A DNA stretch of 54,020 nt from Paracoccaceae bacterium (GTDB lineage Bacteria; Pseudomonadota; Alphaproteobacteria; Rhodobacterales; Rhodobacteraceae), in contig JAFGXY010000032.1 of assembly GCA_016936395.1 (NCBI GenBank), forward strand, positions 1-54,020, read 5' to 3'. How positions within the stretch are numbered: position 1 is the stretch's first letter; each line of letters starts with the position of its first letter. Positions 44,459 to 54,020 of this stretch are shown piece by piece. The position numbers were made by a program, and so were the translations under genes. Under the pieces are notes generated by a model. It made no database searches. It was not told the origin of the DNA and was given only the letters and a program-made list of their open reading frames with translations.

Positions 44459-44995
44459 TCACATCCCGTCAAAAGCGCACAAGGCATGCACGATCATGCC
44501 CATGTCTTCCAGCTTCTTGCGCCCGCCAAGCTCGGGCAGATCGACGACAAAAGCGCAGCCCACGACCTGCGCGCCCAGGCGTTCGATCAGCTTGATGCCC
44601 GCCTCGGCGGTGCCGCCTGTGGCCAGCAGGTCATCGACCAGCAGAATCGTCTCGCCGGCCTGCATCGCATCGTCATGCACCTCGACCACCGCCTCGCCAT
44701 ATTCCAGCGTGTATGACTGGCTTATGGTCTGCCCCGGCAGCTTGCCCTTCTTGCGGATCGGCACAAAGCCGGTGGACAACTGGTGCGCCACCGCGCCGCC
44801 AAGAATGAAGCCGCGCGCCTCTAGCCCCACCACCTTGTCGATGCGCATTCCGGCATAGGGGGCCAAGAGTTGATCGACGCACATCCGCAAGCCCCGCGGG
44901 TCGGAAAACAGCGTGGTCACATCGCGAAACAGGATTCCTTCATGCGGGAAGTCCACGATGGTGCGGATATAGTCCTTGACGGTCTTGCTCATCAT
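44459..44995 (-). CDS. apt: Adenine phosphoribosyltransferase
   Basis: The 178-residue enzyme converts adenine and PRPP into AMP. The PRPP-binding motif is [14 protein letters not shown] (about 118-131), preceded by [17 protein letters not shown] and followed by [13 protein letters not shown]. It overlaps mtnP by 4 bases, which couples it to the adenine-releasing enzyme. Confidence 0.97.
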   Translation of the reverse strand: MMSKTVKDYIRTIVDFPHEGILFRDVTTLFSDPRGLRMCVDQLLAPYAGMRIDKVVGLEARGFILGGAVAHQLSTGFVPIRKKGKLPGQTISQSYTLEYGEAVVEVHDDAMQAGETILLVDDLLATGGTAEAGIKLIERLGAQVVGCAFVVDLPELGGRKKLEDMGMIVHALCAFDGM

Positions 44996-45867
44996 TCACC
45001 TTTCAGCACGCGGCCAGCCACCGCGTTCAGTTTTTCCAGAAGGTCAGGGTCGCGCATCGCGGGCGCGGTCATGATCGCATGCTCCAGCGCGCGGTCGCAG
45101 CCATGCGGGCAGGGCGCGCGGTCGCGGCCCAGAAGGCCGGGCAGGCGCGACACCAGTGCCCTTGCATGGCCTGCGTTGGCCGCCATGGTCGCCATCACCT
45201 GCGCCACATCCACCGCGCCATGGCTGTCGTGCCAGCAGTCGTAATCGGTGACCATGGCGACGCAGGCATAGCAAAGCTCGGCCTCGCGGGCGAGTTTGGC
45301 CTCGGGCATCCCGGTCATGCCGATCAGGTCGGCCCCCCATGCGCGATACAGGCGGCTTTCGGCGAGGGTGGAAAACTGCGGCCCCTCCATCGCGACATAG
45401 GTCGCCCCCTCATGCACCCGCGCCCCGGTGTCGCGGGCGGCCTGCGCCACATGGGCCGACAGGCGGGCGCAGGTGGGGTGCGACAGGCCGACATGGGCGA
45501 CGCAGCCTGCGCCGAAGAACGACTTTTCGCGCGCGAAGGTCCGGTCGATATACTGGTCAACGATCACGAAATCGCCCGGCACATAGTCTTCGCGCAAGGA
45601 CCCCACCGCCGACAGGGCCACCACATCGGTGCAGCCAAGGCGCTTGAGCGCGTCGATATTGGCGCGGTAGTTCACCGTGCTGGGCGACTGGACATGGCCG
45701 CGGCCGTGGCGGGGCAGAAAGGCCATGGCGACCCCGTTCAGCCGACCCACCAACACCTCGTCCGACGGCTTGCCCCAGGGGGTTGCCACCTTGACCCACG
45801 AGGCACCCTCCAGCCCTTCGACCTGATAAATCCCCGACCCGCCGATAACGCCGATCATCGTGTCCAT
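44992..45867 (-). CDS. mtnP: S-methyl-5'-thioadenosine phosphorylase
   Basis: The 291-residue enzyme cleaves methylthioadenosine with phosphate to adenine and methylthioribose-1-phosphate. It has [10 protein letters not shown] (5-14), [31 protein letters not shown] (MTA-type signature), and [19 protein letters not shown]. Its stop overlaps the apt start by 4 bases. The neighbouring apt would use the adenine released, so the pair forms a purine salvage unit fed by SAM use. Confidence 0.96.
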   Translation of the reverse strand: MDTMIGVIGGSGIYQVEGLEGASWVKVATPWGKPSDEVLVGRLNGVAMAFLPRHGRGHVQSPSTVNYRANIDALKRLGCTDVVALSAVGSLREDYVPGDFVIVDQYIDRTFAREKSFFGAGCVAHVGLSHPTCARLSAHVAQAARDTGARVHEGATYVAMEGPQFSTLAESRLYRAWGADLIGMTGMPEAKLAREAELCYACVAMVTDYDCWHDSHGAVDVAQVMATMAANAGHARALVSRLPGLLGRDRAPCPHGCDRALEHAIMTAPAMRDPDLLEKLNAVAGRVLKGE

Positions 45868-45980
45868 GGCCTTGCCCCCGTGCTGTTTGCCGCGATCTTA
45901 GGATGGGTTTCGGGCGGGGGGAAGGGGGCGGGTTCCCGCTGTGTTACAGATGTCTGATCCATGCAAAATCAAGGGCTTGA

Positions 45981-47840
<1,860 letters not shown>

Positions 47841-47887
47841 AGCGATCCGTGGCCCTTGGTGGCGCGTGCCCCATCGCTTTGCGCCGG

Positions 47888-48200
47888 GCCCCCCACCCCC
47901 ATCCCCTCCCCACGCGGGGGAGGGGAGGCGCGCTTTGGTTCAGGGTGCGCTTTTGGGGGGCGAGGGCCGTGCAACGGTCTTGATGCGGCTCCCTCCCCCC
48001 TTGTGGGGGAGGGGGGCTTAAGGAGTGAATTGGCAACGCGGCCCCCCACCCCCGACCCCTCCCCACAAGGGAGAGGGGAGAGGCGCGCTGGACAGGTCAG
48101 TAGAGGCGCCTCCCTCCCCCATTGTGGGGGAGGGTTGGGGAGGGGGGCTTGCCGCAGGAAAGACCGCTGCTGCCACCCCCTCCCCACGGGGGGAGGCGAG
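47888..48200. repeat. Cluster of five G/C-rich palindromic elements, alternating orientation
   Basis: This stretch between the methyltransferase and its partial copy has no gene. It holds five copies of the element at 39853-39900: about 47888-47933 (direct), 47988-48018 (inverted), 48041-48088 (direct), 48105-48150 (inverted), 48172-48200 (direct, partial). Each has a CCCTCCCC-type arm facing GGGGAGGG around a short ACAAG- or ATTGT-like loop, and several end in GGCGCGCT. The alternation would allow long cruciforms or recombination. Confidence 0.75.
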
Positions 48201-48225
48201 GTGCGCGTCAGCGAGGGCGGGCGGC

Positions 48226-48494
48226 ATGCCCCCTGCGGTTCATCGCGACACCCTGAACGTGCTGCGTGAACAGGTGCGGGATCCGTGGGGGAACCTGATC
48301 TGTCTGGACCCGCCGTTCCATTCCAACGCCGGCGACACCATGCTGTTCATGGGGCCATCGGGCACCGAATCCGTCGCGCAGTTCGGGGCGTTTGAAGACA
48401 CCCGGCACTGGAACGACAGCGTCGAGGCGGCGTTCGGCGATGTGATGCGCAGCGGAAATGCAGCGGCCAGCACCATGCTGTGGGCGATGCGGCT
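48226..48494 (+). pseudogene. Truncated second copy of the methyltransferase N-terminus
   Basis: From the ATG at 48226 the frame matches residues 1-89 of the upstream methyltransferase without gaps: [63 protein letters not shown]. It keeps the DPPF motif but has diverged at many positions (first residues are PPAVHRD in place of NHLYYGD). The match stops where the IS remnant begins at 48495. No continuation was found beyond the IS, so the copy is a non-functional fragment. Confidence 0.82.
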
Positions 48495-49127
48495 GGACTT
48501 GCCCGGCTATTGTGGAGAGCGTTCATCTCACTTCCCGAGCGTTTCGCTCGAAGGCGACGGGGCTCTGGAAGTCGAGCGATGAATGCCGCCTGACGGGTTA
48601 TAGAAGCCGCCGATGTATCTGGCGGCGGCGTTTTCGGCCTGCTGGCGGGATTGCGATGCGACCGGCCAGATCAGCTCGGACTTGATGGTCTTGCAGATCG
48701 TTTCCACCATGGAGTTATCGTAGCAGTGACACGGCACATCCGGCTGATCGGGAAGCGGGCCTTCTCCGTCTCGATGACGCCGAAGGCCATCGACTTCCCT
48801 CTTTCGCGAAGAAGGCCGCGGTGGCTTTTTTAGGATGTCCCGCTCCTGCTTCAGCGCCGTATTCTCACGACGCAGCCGCTTCAGCTTGGCATGCAGATCG
48901 ACCGGCGCCTCGCTCGGCTTACTGGCATCATGCTTGTGGCGCAGCCATCGCGTCAGCGTCGACAACCCGATGCCCGGATGCTCGGCGATCTGCCGCCGCG
49001 TCGTGCCGCTGGTCAATGCCAGCCGCACCGCATCACGCCGAAACTCCGGCGTCGGCCTGTTTTCCGTTTCCCATGGAACACGTCCTGGTTCCTCTGTTGG
49101 TGCTCTTCACCTTTTCCGGGCCAGTCC
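48495..49127 (-). mobile_element. Internally deleted IS3-family element, 633 bp
   Basis: The terminal inverted repeats read inward as GGACTTGCCCGG..TGTGG (48495 up) and GGACTGGCCCGG..GGTGA (49127 down), with 19 of 25 positions equal. Inside are orfA and a severely shortened orfB on the minus strand. A full element of this type would be about 1.2-1.3 kb. No clear target-site duplication was seen. It truncates the methyltransferase copy. Confidence 0.78.
48528..49028 (-). pseudogene. IS3-family transposase remnant (orfA plus fused orfB ends)
   Basis: The frame begins with the orfA helix-turn-helix (RLALTSGTTRRQIAEHPGIG, then LSTLTRWLRHK) and leucine-zipper region LKRLRRENTALKQERDILKK. In-frame coding extends to about 49070 (RPTPEFRRDAV) without a clear start codon. 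In another frame the orfB start FGVIETEKARFPISRMCRV is present, and it is joined directly to the orfB end CYDNSMVETICKTIKSELIW. The deleted middle would have carried the first two catalytic Asp of the DDE triad. Not a working transposase. Confidence 0.82.
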
Positions 49128-49276
49128 TCTGAGCTGTCGATCTGAAATCTGGATGCGCGGATTGCTCCATTGGCACGGCGCGTCAAGGGTATGGGTCCCA
49201 AAGCATGGGACACCTCGCTGTTGTTGGATTGTCACGCACTTAAGCTGGTGGTGTGACAGGCCGATGTCGCGGCGCA

Positions 49277-50269
49277 TCAGGGGGCAGGGCAGGGCACAAC
49301 CTCCAGCCCGTTGCGGCCTGCGCGCCAGTAAGACGTGCAGGTGGCCGGATCATAGGCATCGGGGCAGGCGGCGGCCCGCGTGCCGGTGCCGATCCAGACC
49401 TTGCCATCGGTGCCCTGGACCAGCTTGGCCCCGATGCCGAGGAAGTCGTCTGAGGTGCCGGTCGCGGGGTAACGGCTGGACAGATAGACATGTATGTAAC
49501 ACAGCGCCGCGCCGCAGTGGCCTTGATGGGTTGCGCCCATGCAGGTGACGGCGCGGAAATCCATCACAAGGTCGGGCTGGCCATCGGCGTCAAGGTCGGC
49601 GGCAAGGGGAGCGCCGGGGTCAACGCTGTAGCCGCGCCATTCGCAGGTCTCGGCGATGTCGCGGGTCAGGGCGGCCTGCATCATCGCGGTCACGTTGGTT
49701 GGGGCTGCGGGGGCGGGGGCCTTTGGCCGTGGCGGGGCGGCCCAGCGTGCCTCGCAATAGGCGATCATTTCGGCAAGGGCAGGGCCAAGGCCCGTGGTGG
49801 GGAAGGGCCCCCAGCGGCCATGCGCGCCGTCGATGGCCCAGACCTGTGCCACGGACAGGGCCGCGATGGCCGCGTCCTTGGTGCCGATGGGGTGGGTCCA
49901 GCCTTGGGAATTGATCAGGTCGTAGTGGGCAAGGGGCAGGCCAAAGGCGGCGCGGTCGGTCACCAGCCGCAGGTCGCTGCGCGGTAGGGGATCGGAATAG
50001 GCGAGCCCGGGGCTGCGGTCTGGCATGATCAGCCCCAGCGTGCCGGGTTGGGTCAGCATCGCCTCATCCGACTCGGGCAGCGGCAGGCCGCGGGGCGAGA
50101 CGCCGCCGCAGTGAAACTCGGGCCAGGACTCGGTCGCGGTGACCCAGGCCTCGAACCACGCGCCGTTGTCAAAGCTGGCCACTTTCCAGCCTTGCGCCAG
50201 TACGGCGGACCCCATGGCGCAAAGCGCCACGGCCAAGCGGATGGATCGAAGGACGCGCAACACCAGCAT
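49277..50269 (-). CDS. Secreted hypothetical protein
   Basis: From the ATG at 50269 (AGGTGG just upstream) the 330-residue protein has a signal peptide of about 26 residues (LVLRVLRSIRLAVALCAMGS, cleavage after VLA). The mature part has two halves around a Pro/Ala-rich linker (about residues 192-205, RPKAPAPAAP). The second half contains DLDADGQPDLVMDF, an FG-GAP or calcium-loop-like segment, and many cysteines (CEWRG, CMGA, HCGAALCY, ACPDAYDPATC). I do not recognise the family. It is probably periplasmic or extracellular and disulfide-bonded. Confidence 0.75.
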   Translation of the reverse strand: MLVLRVLRSIRLAVALCAMGSAVLAQGWKVASFDNGAWFEAWVTATESWPEFHCGGVSPRGLPLPESDEAMLTQPGTLGLIMPDRSPGLAYSDPLPRSDLRLVTDRAAFGLPLAHYDLINSQGWTHPIGTKDAAIAALSVAQVWAIDGAHGRWGPFPTTGLGPALAEMIAYCEARWAAPPRPKAPAPAAPTNVTAMMQAALTRDIAETCEWRGYSVDPGAPLAADLDADGQPDLVMDFRAVTCMGATHQGHCGAALCYIHVYLSSRYPATGTSDDFLGIGAKLVQGTDGKVWIGTGTRAAACPDAYDPATCTSYWRAGRNGLEVVPCPAP

Positions 50270-50306
50270 ATGCCACCTGCAAAGCAACGGTCTGGCGACA
50301 GTGTGC

Positions 50307-50891
50307 TCAGCTTTCCCCCGGTCGCGCAAGGTCGACCACATCGCGCACCAGCACATAATCGCGATAGCCCAAGCGCCCGACCGGCTGAAAGCGGGTCACG
50401 TCAAAGCGTCCGTCCACCAGACAGTCATCGCGAAGGTGGATGCCGGTCACCGTGCCGAGGATCAGGAAATTGCTATTGCCTTGCAAGGTGATGATCTGGG
50501 TCACCCGGCATTCCAGCGTGGCCGGGCTGCCCTCTACGCGCGGGCAGGTGATCGTGGTGCAAAGGGCCTTGGCCACATCGGCGGCGGCAAACTCATCGGT
50601 GCCATGCGGCAGGGCGGCCGAGGTGTCGCTCATCTGCTGCAACTGGCAGGCCGCGACGATGTTGACGGCGAAAACCCCGGTGTCGCGCAGGTTGGTCAGG
50701 CTGTCCTTGACCCCGGTCGAGGCAAACATCACCTGCGGCGGCGCGTAGGCCACCGCGTTGAAGAACGAATAGGGGGCCAGATTGTCGCCCTGCGCGCCGG
50801 TTGTCGAGATCCAGCCGATCGGGCGCGGGGTGACGATGGCGCCGAACGGGTTGTGCGGCAGACCGTGGCCGTCTTCGGGGCGGTAGAACAT
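50307..50891 (-). CDS. Flavin reductase family protein
   Basis: The FMN-binding split-barrel protein (194 residues from the ATG at 50891) begins MFYRPEDGHGLPHNPFGAIV and has TPRPIGWISTTGAQGDNLAP and YSFFNAVAYAPPQVMFAS. This is the pattern of the DIM6/NTAB (flavin reductase like) family. It then shows DSLTNLRDTGVFAVNIV. These reduce free flavin or use bound FMN. An in-frame ATG at 50921 would add 10 residues; neither start has a strong ribosome site. It is downstream of nothing obvious and diverges from the GNAT gene. Confidence 0.9.
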   Translation of the reverse strand: MFYRPEDGHGLPHNPFGAIVTPRPIGWISTTGAQGDNLAPYSFFNAVAYAPPQVMFASTGVKDSLTNLRDTGVFAVNIVAACQLQQMSDTSAALPHGTDEFAAADVAKALCTTITCPRVEGSPATLECRVTQIITLQGNSNFLILGTVTGIHLRDDCLVDGRFDVTRFQPVGRLGYRDYVLVRDVVDLARPGES

Positions 50892-51008
50892 GGGCGGGCT
50901 TTTCGGATTTGAACCTGACATAAACGCATGTTACGGGCGCATGCCACGGGCAATGCGGCGGAATCGCCGGCGGTCGGTGTTTCTTGACGCCTTGGGGGGG
51001 TTGTCGCC

Positions 51009-51494
51009 GTGTTCAAGCTGGAGGAAGAGACCGAGGCCGACTGGTGGGAGGTGGAGGCGCTGTATGACCTGTGCTTTTCCCCCGGTCGCACGGCGCTGTC
51101 TTCTTACCGGTTGCGCGACGGGGTGCCCGCCGTGGCCGCCCTGTGCCTGACCTTGCGCGATGATGACAATGCGCTGGCGGCGGTGATCCGCTACTGGCCC
51201 GCACGGGTGGGTGGCAAGGATGTGCTGCTGTTGGGGCCTGTGGCCGTGCATCCGACCCGGCAGGGCGAGGGGCTGGGGGGCTTGCTGATTCGCGAAAGCC
51301 TGGCCGAGGCGCGGCGTCTGGGCTGGGAGCGGGTGCTTCTGGTGGGGGACGCGCCCTATTACAGCCGGTTCGGCTTTCGCAGGCTGGACGGCGTGGTGAT
51401 GCCGCCGCCCACCAACCCCGACCGGGTGCTGGGGCTGGAGCTGAAGGCCGGGGGATGGGCCGGTGTGACGGGTGCGGTGACAAAAGCCGATTGA
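51009..51494 (+). CDS. GNAT family N-acetyltransferase
   Basis: The 161-residue protein has the acetyl-CoA loop HPTRQGEGLGGLLI (about 81-94) and the C-terminal GDAPYYSRFGFRRLDG, as in the YhbS group of acetyltransferases. It starts with GTG at 51009. The acceptor substrate is unknown. It is followed by ecsC-like gene 43 bases later. Confidence 0.9.
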   Translation: MFKLEEETEADWWEVEALYDLCFSPGRTALSSYRLRDGVPAVAALCLTLRDDDNALAAVIRYWPARVGGKDVLLLGPVAVHPTRQGEGLGGLLIRESLAEARRLGWERVLLVGDAPYYSRFGFRRLDGVVMPPPTNPDRVLGLELKAGGWAGVTGAVTKAD

Positions 51495-51536
51495 GCGCCC
51501 ATTGCGCCGCGCGCGGGCAAGCCCATATCATTGGGC

Positions 51537-52310
51537 ATGGAGCAAAACCCGAATCCCGTTGTGGTCTATGACGCCATAGATGCCTTTGCGCCGGAAATCG
51601 CGGCGCTGGGTCTGCGCTATCGGCGGGCCAATGGTCCGGTGATGGCGCTGGTCAACCGGCTGGGCGGCACGCTGGAAAAGCAGATGAAGCTGTTGCCCGC
51701 GGGCACCCGCGCGCAACTGGACCGGTTGGCCGAACAGGGCCTTGCCGCGGCTTATGCGATGGCGGGGCAGGGCGAGCGGCTGCCCGACCCCGGCGTGCGC
51801 GGGTCCTTCGCGGCGGTGATGGCATCGGGGGCTGTCGGCGGGGCCGGGGGGGTGCCCACCGCGCTGGCCGAACTGCCGGTGACGATCACGCTGATCTTGC
51901 ATGCCATCCGTCAGGCGGCCCGCGCCGAAGGCTTTGACCCCGACGAGCCCGCGATCCGGGCCGAGTGCATCCGGGTGTTTGGCGCCGGCAGCCCGCTGGC
52001 CAGCGATGACGGCATCAACACCAGTTTTCTGTCGGCGCGCATTACCCTGACCGGGCCTGCGGTGCACAAGATCATCGCATCTGTCGCGCCGAAACTGGCG
52101 GTGGCCTTGGGGCAAAAGCTGGCGGCGCAGGCGGTGCCGGTGCTGGGGGCGGTGACCGGGGCCGGGCTGAACGCGGCGTTCTTGCAATATTATGTCGAGG
52201 TGGCCCGCATCCGCTTTGCCCTGCTGCGCCTGTCGCGCATCTATGGCGAGGACGAGGTGCTGGAGGCGTTCGGTCTGGCGGTCGAGACGCCCCGGTTGCG
52301 CCGCGCCTGA
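51537..52310 (+). CDS. EcsC family protein
   Basis: The 257-residue protein has the EcsC pattern: AAGLRYRRANG-like start (LGLRYRRANGPVMALVNRLG), SGAVGGAGGVPTALAELPVTITLILHAI in the centre (glycine-rich, helical), and DDGINTSFLSARITLTGPAVHKI. It ends with RIRFALLRLSRIYGEDEVLEAFG. The central helices are hydrophobic, which suggests membrane association. Function in the family is poorly known. The ATG at 51537 was taken as start. Confidence 0.85.
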   Translation: MEQNPNPVVVYDAIDAFAPEIAALGLRYRRANGPVMALVNRLGGTLEKQMKLLPAGTRAQLDRLAEQGLAAAYAMAGQGERLPDPGVRGSFAAVMASGAVGGAGGVPTALAELPVTITLILHAIRQAARAEGFDPDEPAIRAECIRVFGAGSPLASDDGINTSFLSARITLTGPAVHKIIASVAPKLAVALGQKLAAQAVPVLGAVTGAGLNAAFLQYYVEVARIRFALLRLSRIYGEDEVLEAFGLAVETPRLRRA

Positions 52311-52347
52311 AAGGGCAGGACCGTGGCGGGGGCAGGAGCCTCCGGCG

Positions 52348-52371
52348 GGGGTATTTTCGGCCAAGAGGAAA
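52348..52371 (+). repeat. Dispersed intergenic repeat, copy 3 (tail only)
   Basis: GGGTATTTTCGGCCAAGAGG followed by AAA matches the tail of the repeats at 5406-5460 and 27295-27343. The G/C hairpin in front of it is not well preserved here. It lies between convergent ecsC-like and ptsP genes. Confidence 0.7.
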
Positions 52372-52419
52372 CCCGAATGCATCTTCTTGCGGCGGGGCTG
52401 GCGGCCTTGCGGCCCGGCT

Positions 52420-54020
52420 TCACGCGCCTTGGGTGGCCAGCCAGTTCATCAGCGCGGGGCGGGCGCTTTCGTGGCCTTTGCTGCGCGCGTCGTCGATCAC
52501 CGCCCGGAGCTGTTCGACGTTCACCCGGCGCAACAGCGCCTTGACCGGGCCGATCGAGGCCGGGCGCATCGACAGGCTACGCAGGCCAAGGGCGACCAGC
52601 GCCAGAGCCTCGATCGGGCGCCCGGCATCTTCGCCGCAAAACGACAACGGCGTGCCCGAGGCGGCGCAGCGCGCGATGATGCCTTGCAGGAAATCGAGAA
52701 ACGACAGGTTCAGCATGTCATAGCGGCGGCGGACCCGTTCGTTTTCGCGGTCGGCGGCGAAGAAAAACTGCTTGAGGTCATTGCCGCCGATCGAGACGAA
52801 ATCGGCCAGATCGAAAAACGCCTTGGGCGCATAGGCGAGACTGGGGGTTTCCAGCATGGCGCCGATGTCCAGCCGTTCGGGCACCGGGTGGCCCAGCGAG
52901 CGTTCGCGGTGCATTTCGCGCAGCACATGGCTGCGGGCCTGCTGAAACTCGGAATATTCCGAGACAAACGGGAACATCACCGTCAAGGGTCGCGTCCCCG
53001 AGGCCCGGATCAGCGCCTGCATCTGCATGCGCAACACGCCCGGCTTGTCCAGCCCGACGCGAATGGCGCGCCAGCCCATGGCGGGGTTCGGCTCATCATT
53101 CGGCTTCATGTAGGGCAGCACCTTGTCGGAGCCGATGTCGAGGGTGCGAAAGGCCACGCGGCGGCCACGGGCCGCGTCGATCACCCGGGCATAAAGCGCC
53201 GCCAGTTCGGCGCGTTGCGGCATCTTGTTGCGCACCAGAAACTGCAATTCGGTGCGAAACAGCCCGACCCCGTCAGCGCCCGAGTTTTCCAGACTGGGCA
53301 GGTCGGCCATCAGCCCCGCATTCATTTGCAATGACACCGTGGTGCCGCACAGGGTGGTGGCAGGCAGGGCGCGCAAGGACGCGTACCGTTTTTGCGCCTC
53401 GGCCTGCATGGCGATCGTGTCGCGAAAGGCGCGGGCCACGGTTTCTTCGGGGCGCAGATGCGCAATGCCCTGATCGCCATCGACAAGGATATGGTCGCCG
53501 TTCAGCGCCTCGGTGGTGATCTTTCTGGCATGGATCACCAGCGGGATCGCCAGCGCGCGGGCGACAATGGCGGCATGGCTGCCGACCGAGCCTTCCTCAA
53601 GCACCACGCCGCGCAGTTTTCGCCCGTAGTCCAGCAACTCGGCCGGGCCGATGTTGCGCGCGACAAGCACCGGGTTTTCCGGCATTTCCGCCCCGGTATC
53701 GGCACCTTGCCCGGTCAGGATGCGCAGCAGCCGGTTGGACAGGTCGTCCAGATCATGCAGGCGTTCGCGCAGGTAGGCGTCGGGCACCTGTTCCAGCCGG
53801 GCACGGGCGGCGGATTGTTCCTTTTCGACCGCGGCTTCGGCGGACAGGCCGTTGTGGATGTCTTCCTCCATCCGGCGCAGCCAGCCGCGCGAATTGGCAA
53901 ACATCCGGTAGGCCTCGAGCACCTGTTTCTGGTCCTTGTCGAGGCTGGCCACCGACAGCAGATCATCGACCGAGACGCGCAACTTGCCCTCCGCCTCGCG
54001 GATGCGGTCGATCTCGGTCA
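52420..54020 (-). CDS. ptsP: PEP-protein phosphotransferase PtsP (nitrogen-branch Enzyme I), N-terminus outside window
   Basis: The frame remains open to the window edge. The visible 533 residues hold the phosphohistidine site region GSVGSHAAIVARAL, the PEP-binding FRTLDIGSDKVLPYMK, EPNPAMGWRAIRVGL, MLETPSLAY, SIGGNDLKQFFFAADREN and the active-site cysteine in SFCGEDAGRP. The sequence follows PtsP of alphaproteobacteria; the GAF domain expected at the N-terminus would lie beyond 54020. EI-Ntr passes phosphate from PEP to NPr and EIIA-Ntr, linking nitrogen state to potassium transport and other targets. Confidence 0.95.
   Translation of the reverse strand, partial: TEIDRIREAEGKLRVSVDDLLSVASLDKDQKQVLEAYRMFANSRGWLRRMEEDIHNGLSAEAAVEKEQSAARARLEQVPDAYLRERLHDLDDLSNRLLRILTGQGADTGAEMPENPVLVARNIGPAELLDYGRKLRGVVLEEGSVGSHAAIVARALAIPLVIHARKITTEALNGDHILVDGDQGIAHLRPEETVARAFRDTIAMQAEAQKRYASLRALPATTLCGTTVSLQMNAGLMADLPSLENSGADGVGLFRTELQFLVRNKMPQRAELAALYARVIDAARGRRVAFRTLDIGSDKVLPYMKPNDEPNPAMGWRAIRVGLDKPGVLRMQMQALIRASGTRPLTVMFPFVSEYSEFQQARSHVLREMHRERSLGHPVPERLDIGAMLETPSLAYAPKAFFDLADFVSIGGNDLKQFFFAADRENERVRRRYDMLNLSFLDFLQGIIARCAASGTPLSFCGEDAGRPIEALALVALGLRSLSMRPASIGPVKALLRRVNVEQLRAVIDDARSKGHESARPALMNWLATQGA

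Noticed and set aside
47841..48225. CRISPR-like array, suggested by regularly recurring repeats
   Set aside because: Units alternate in orientation, differ in length and spacing, and consist of simple C- and G-runs. There are no unique spacers of constant size and no cas genes.
49128..49276. Possible gene fragment after the IS element, suggested by a short minus-strand frame
   Set aside because: The frame runs into the IS end, and no continuation of the truncated methyltransferase or other protein could be recognised. Only a short GTCCCA/TGGGAC hairpin at about 49196-49212 is visible.

Overview
The window looks like chromosomal DNA of a nitrogen-fixing member of the Rhodobacteraceae (Alphaproteobacteria, Rhodobacterales). 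Base composition is high in G+C throughout. It carries a NifA/sigma-54 controlled nifB operon, an SspB-alpha type ClpX adaptor, DUF6455 and DUF4169 genes common in this group, and in front of metK a textbook SAM/SAH riboswitch, a class known essentially only from Rhodobacterales. No rRNA, tRNA or CRISPR array was seen.

Layout. 1-3387: the tail of a DNA adenine methylase, then a nif operon nifB-nifZ-nifT-SIR2-like gene, each overlapping or closely following the previous one, behind a NifA site and a -24/-12 promoter. 3400-10731: a minus-strand block with a TetR regulator, an enolase-superfamily enzyme, a TetA-like efflux pump and a translationally coupled run of five small-molecule enzymes (HAD dehalogenase, two general alpha/beta hydrolases, a PLP dehydratase/racemase, PcaD-like lactonase). 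10865-23319: an ABC exporter, Kbp, an acyl-CoA synthetase, and a string of small membrane, hypothetical and redox genes, ending with an arsR operon whose YraQ/ArsP-type permease is reduced to a fragment. 23550-42942: mostly core genome: miaB, an OmpA protein paired with a lipoprotein, phoH-ybeY-corC-lnt, metK, trmB, aroA, a divergent CtaA-like protein, peptidases M32 and PepN, rlmJ, fumC, sspB. 43012-45867: chromate transporter, then mtnP-apt, which together recycle methylthioadenosine to adenine and AMP.

45868-49276 is the accessory hot spot. A DNA methyltransferase with a fused Mrr-like nuclease domain follows a 12-bp tandem repeat and has a target-recognition segment with clearly lower G+C than its flanks. 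Downstream lie five alternating copies of a G/C-rich palindromic element, a truncated second copy of the methyltransferase 5' end, and a 633-bp internally deleted IS3-type element with both terminal inverted repeats. The window closes with a secreted protein, a flavin reductase, an acetyltransferase, an EcsC protein and most of ptsP (nitrogen-branch Enzyme I).

The points most worth a second look are the nif-linked SIR2 gene, the CtaA homologue that has lost its N-terminal heme ligands, the mosaic methyltransferase-nuclease locus, and the OmpA/lipoprotein pair sharing a 29-residue Cys-bounded motif. Family names rest on motif recognition by eye, without database searches.
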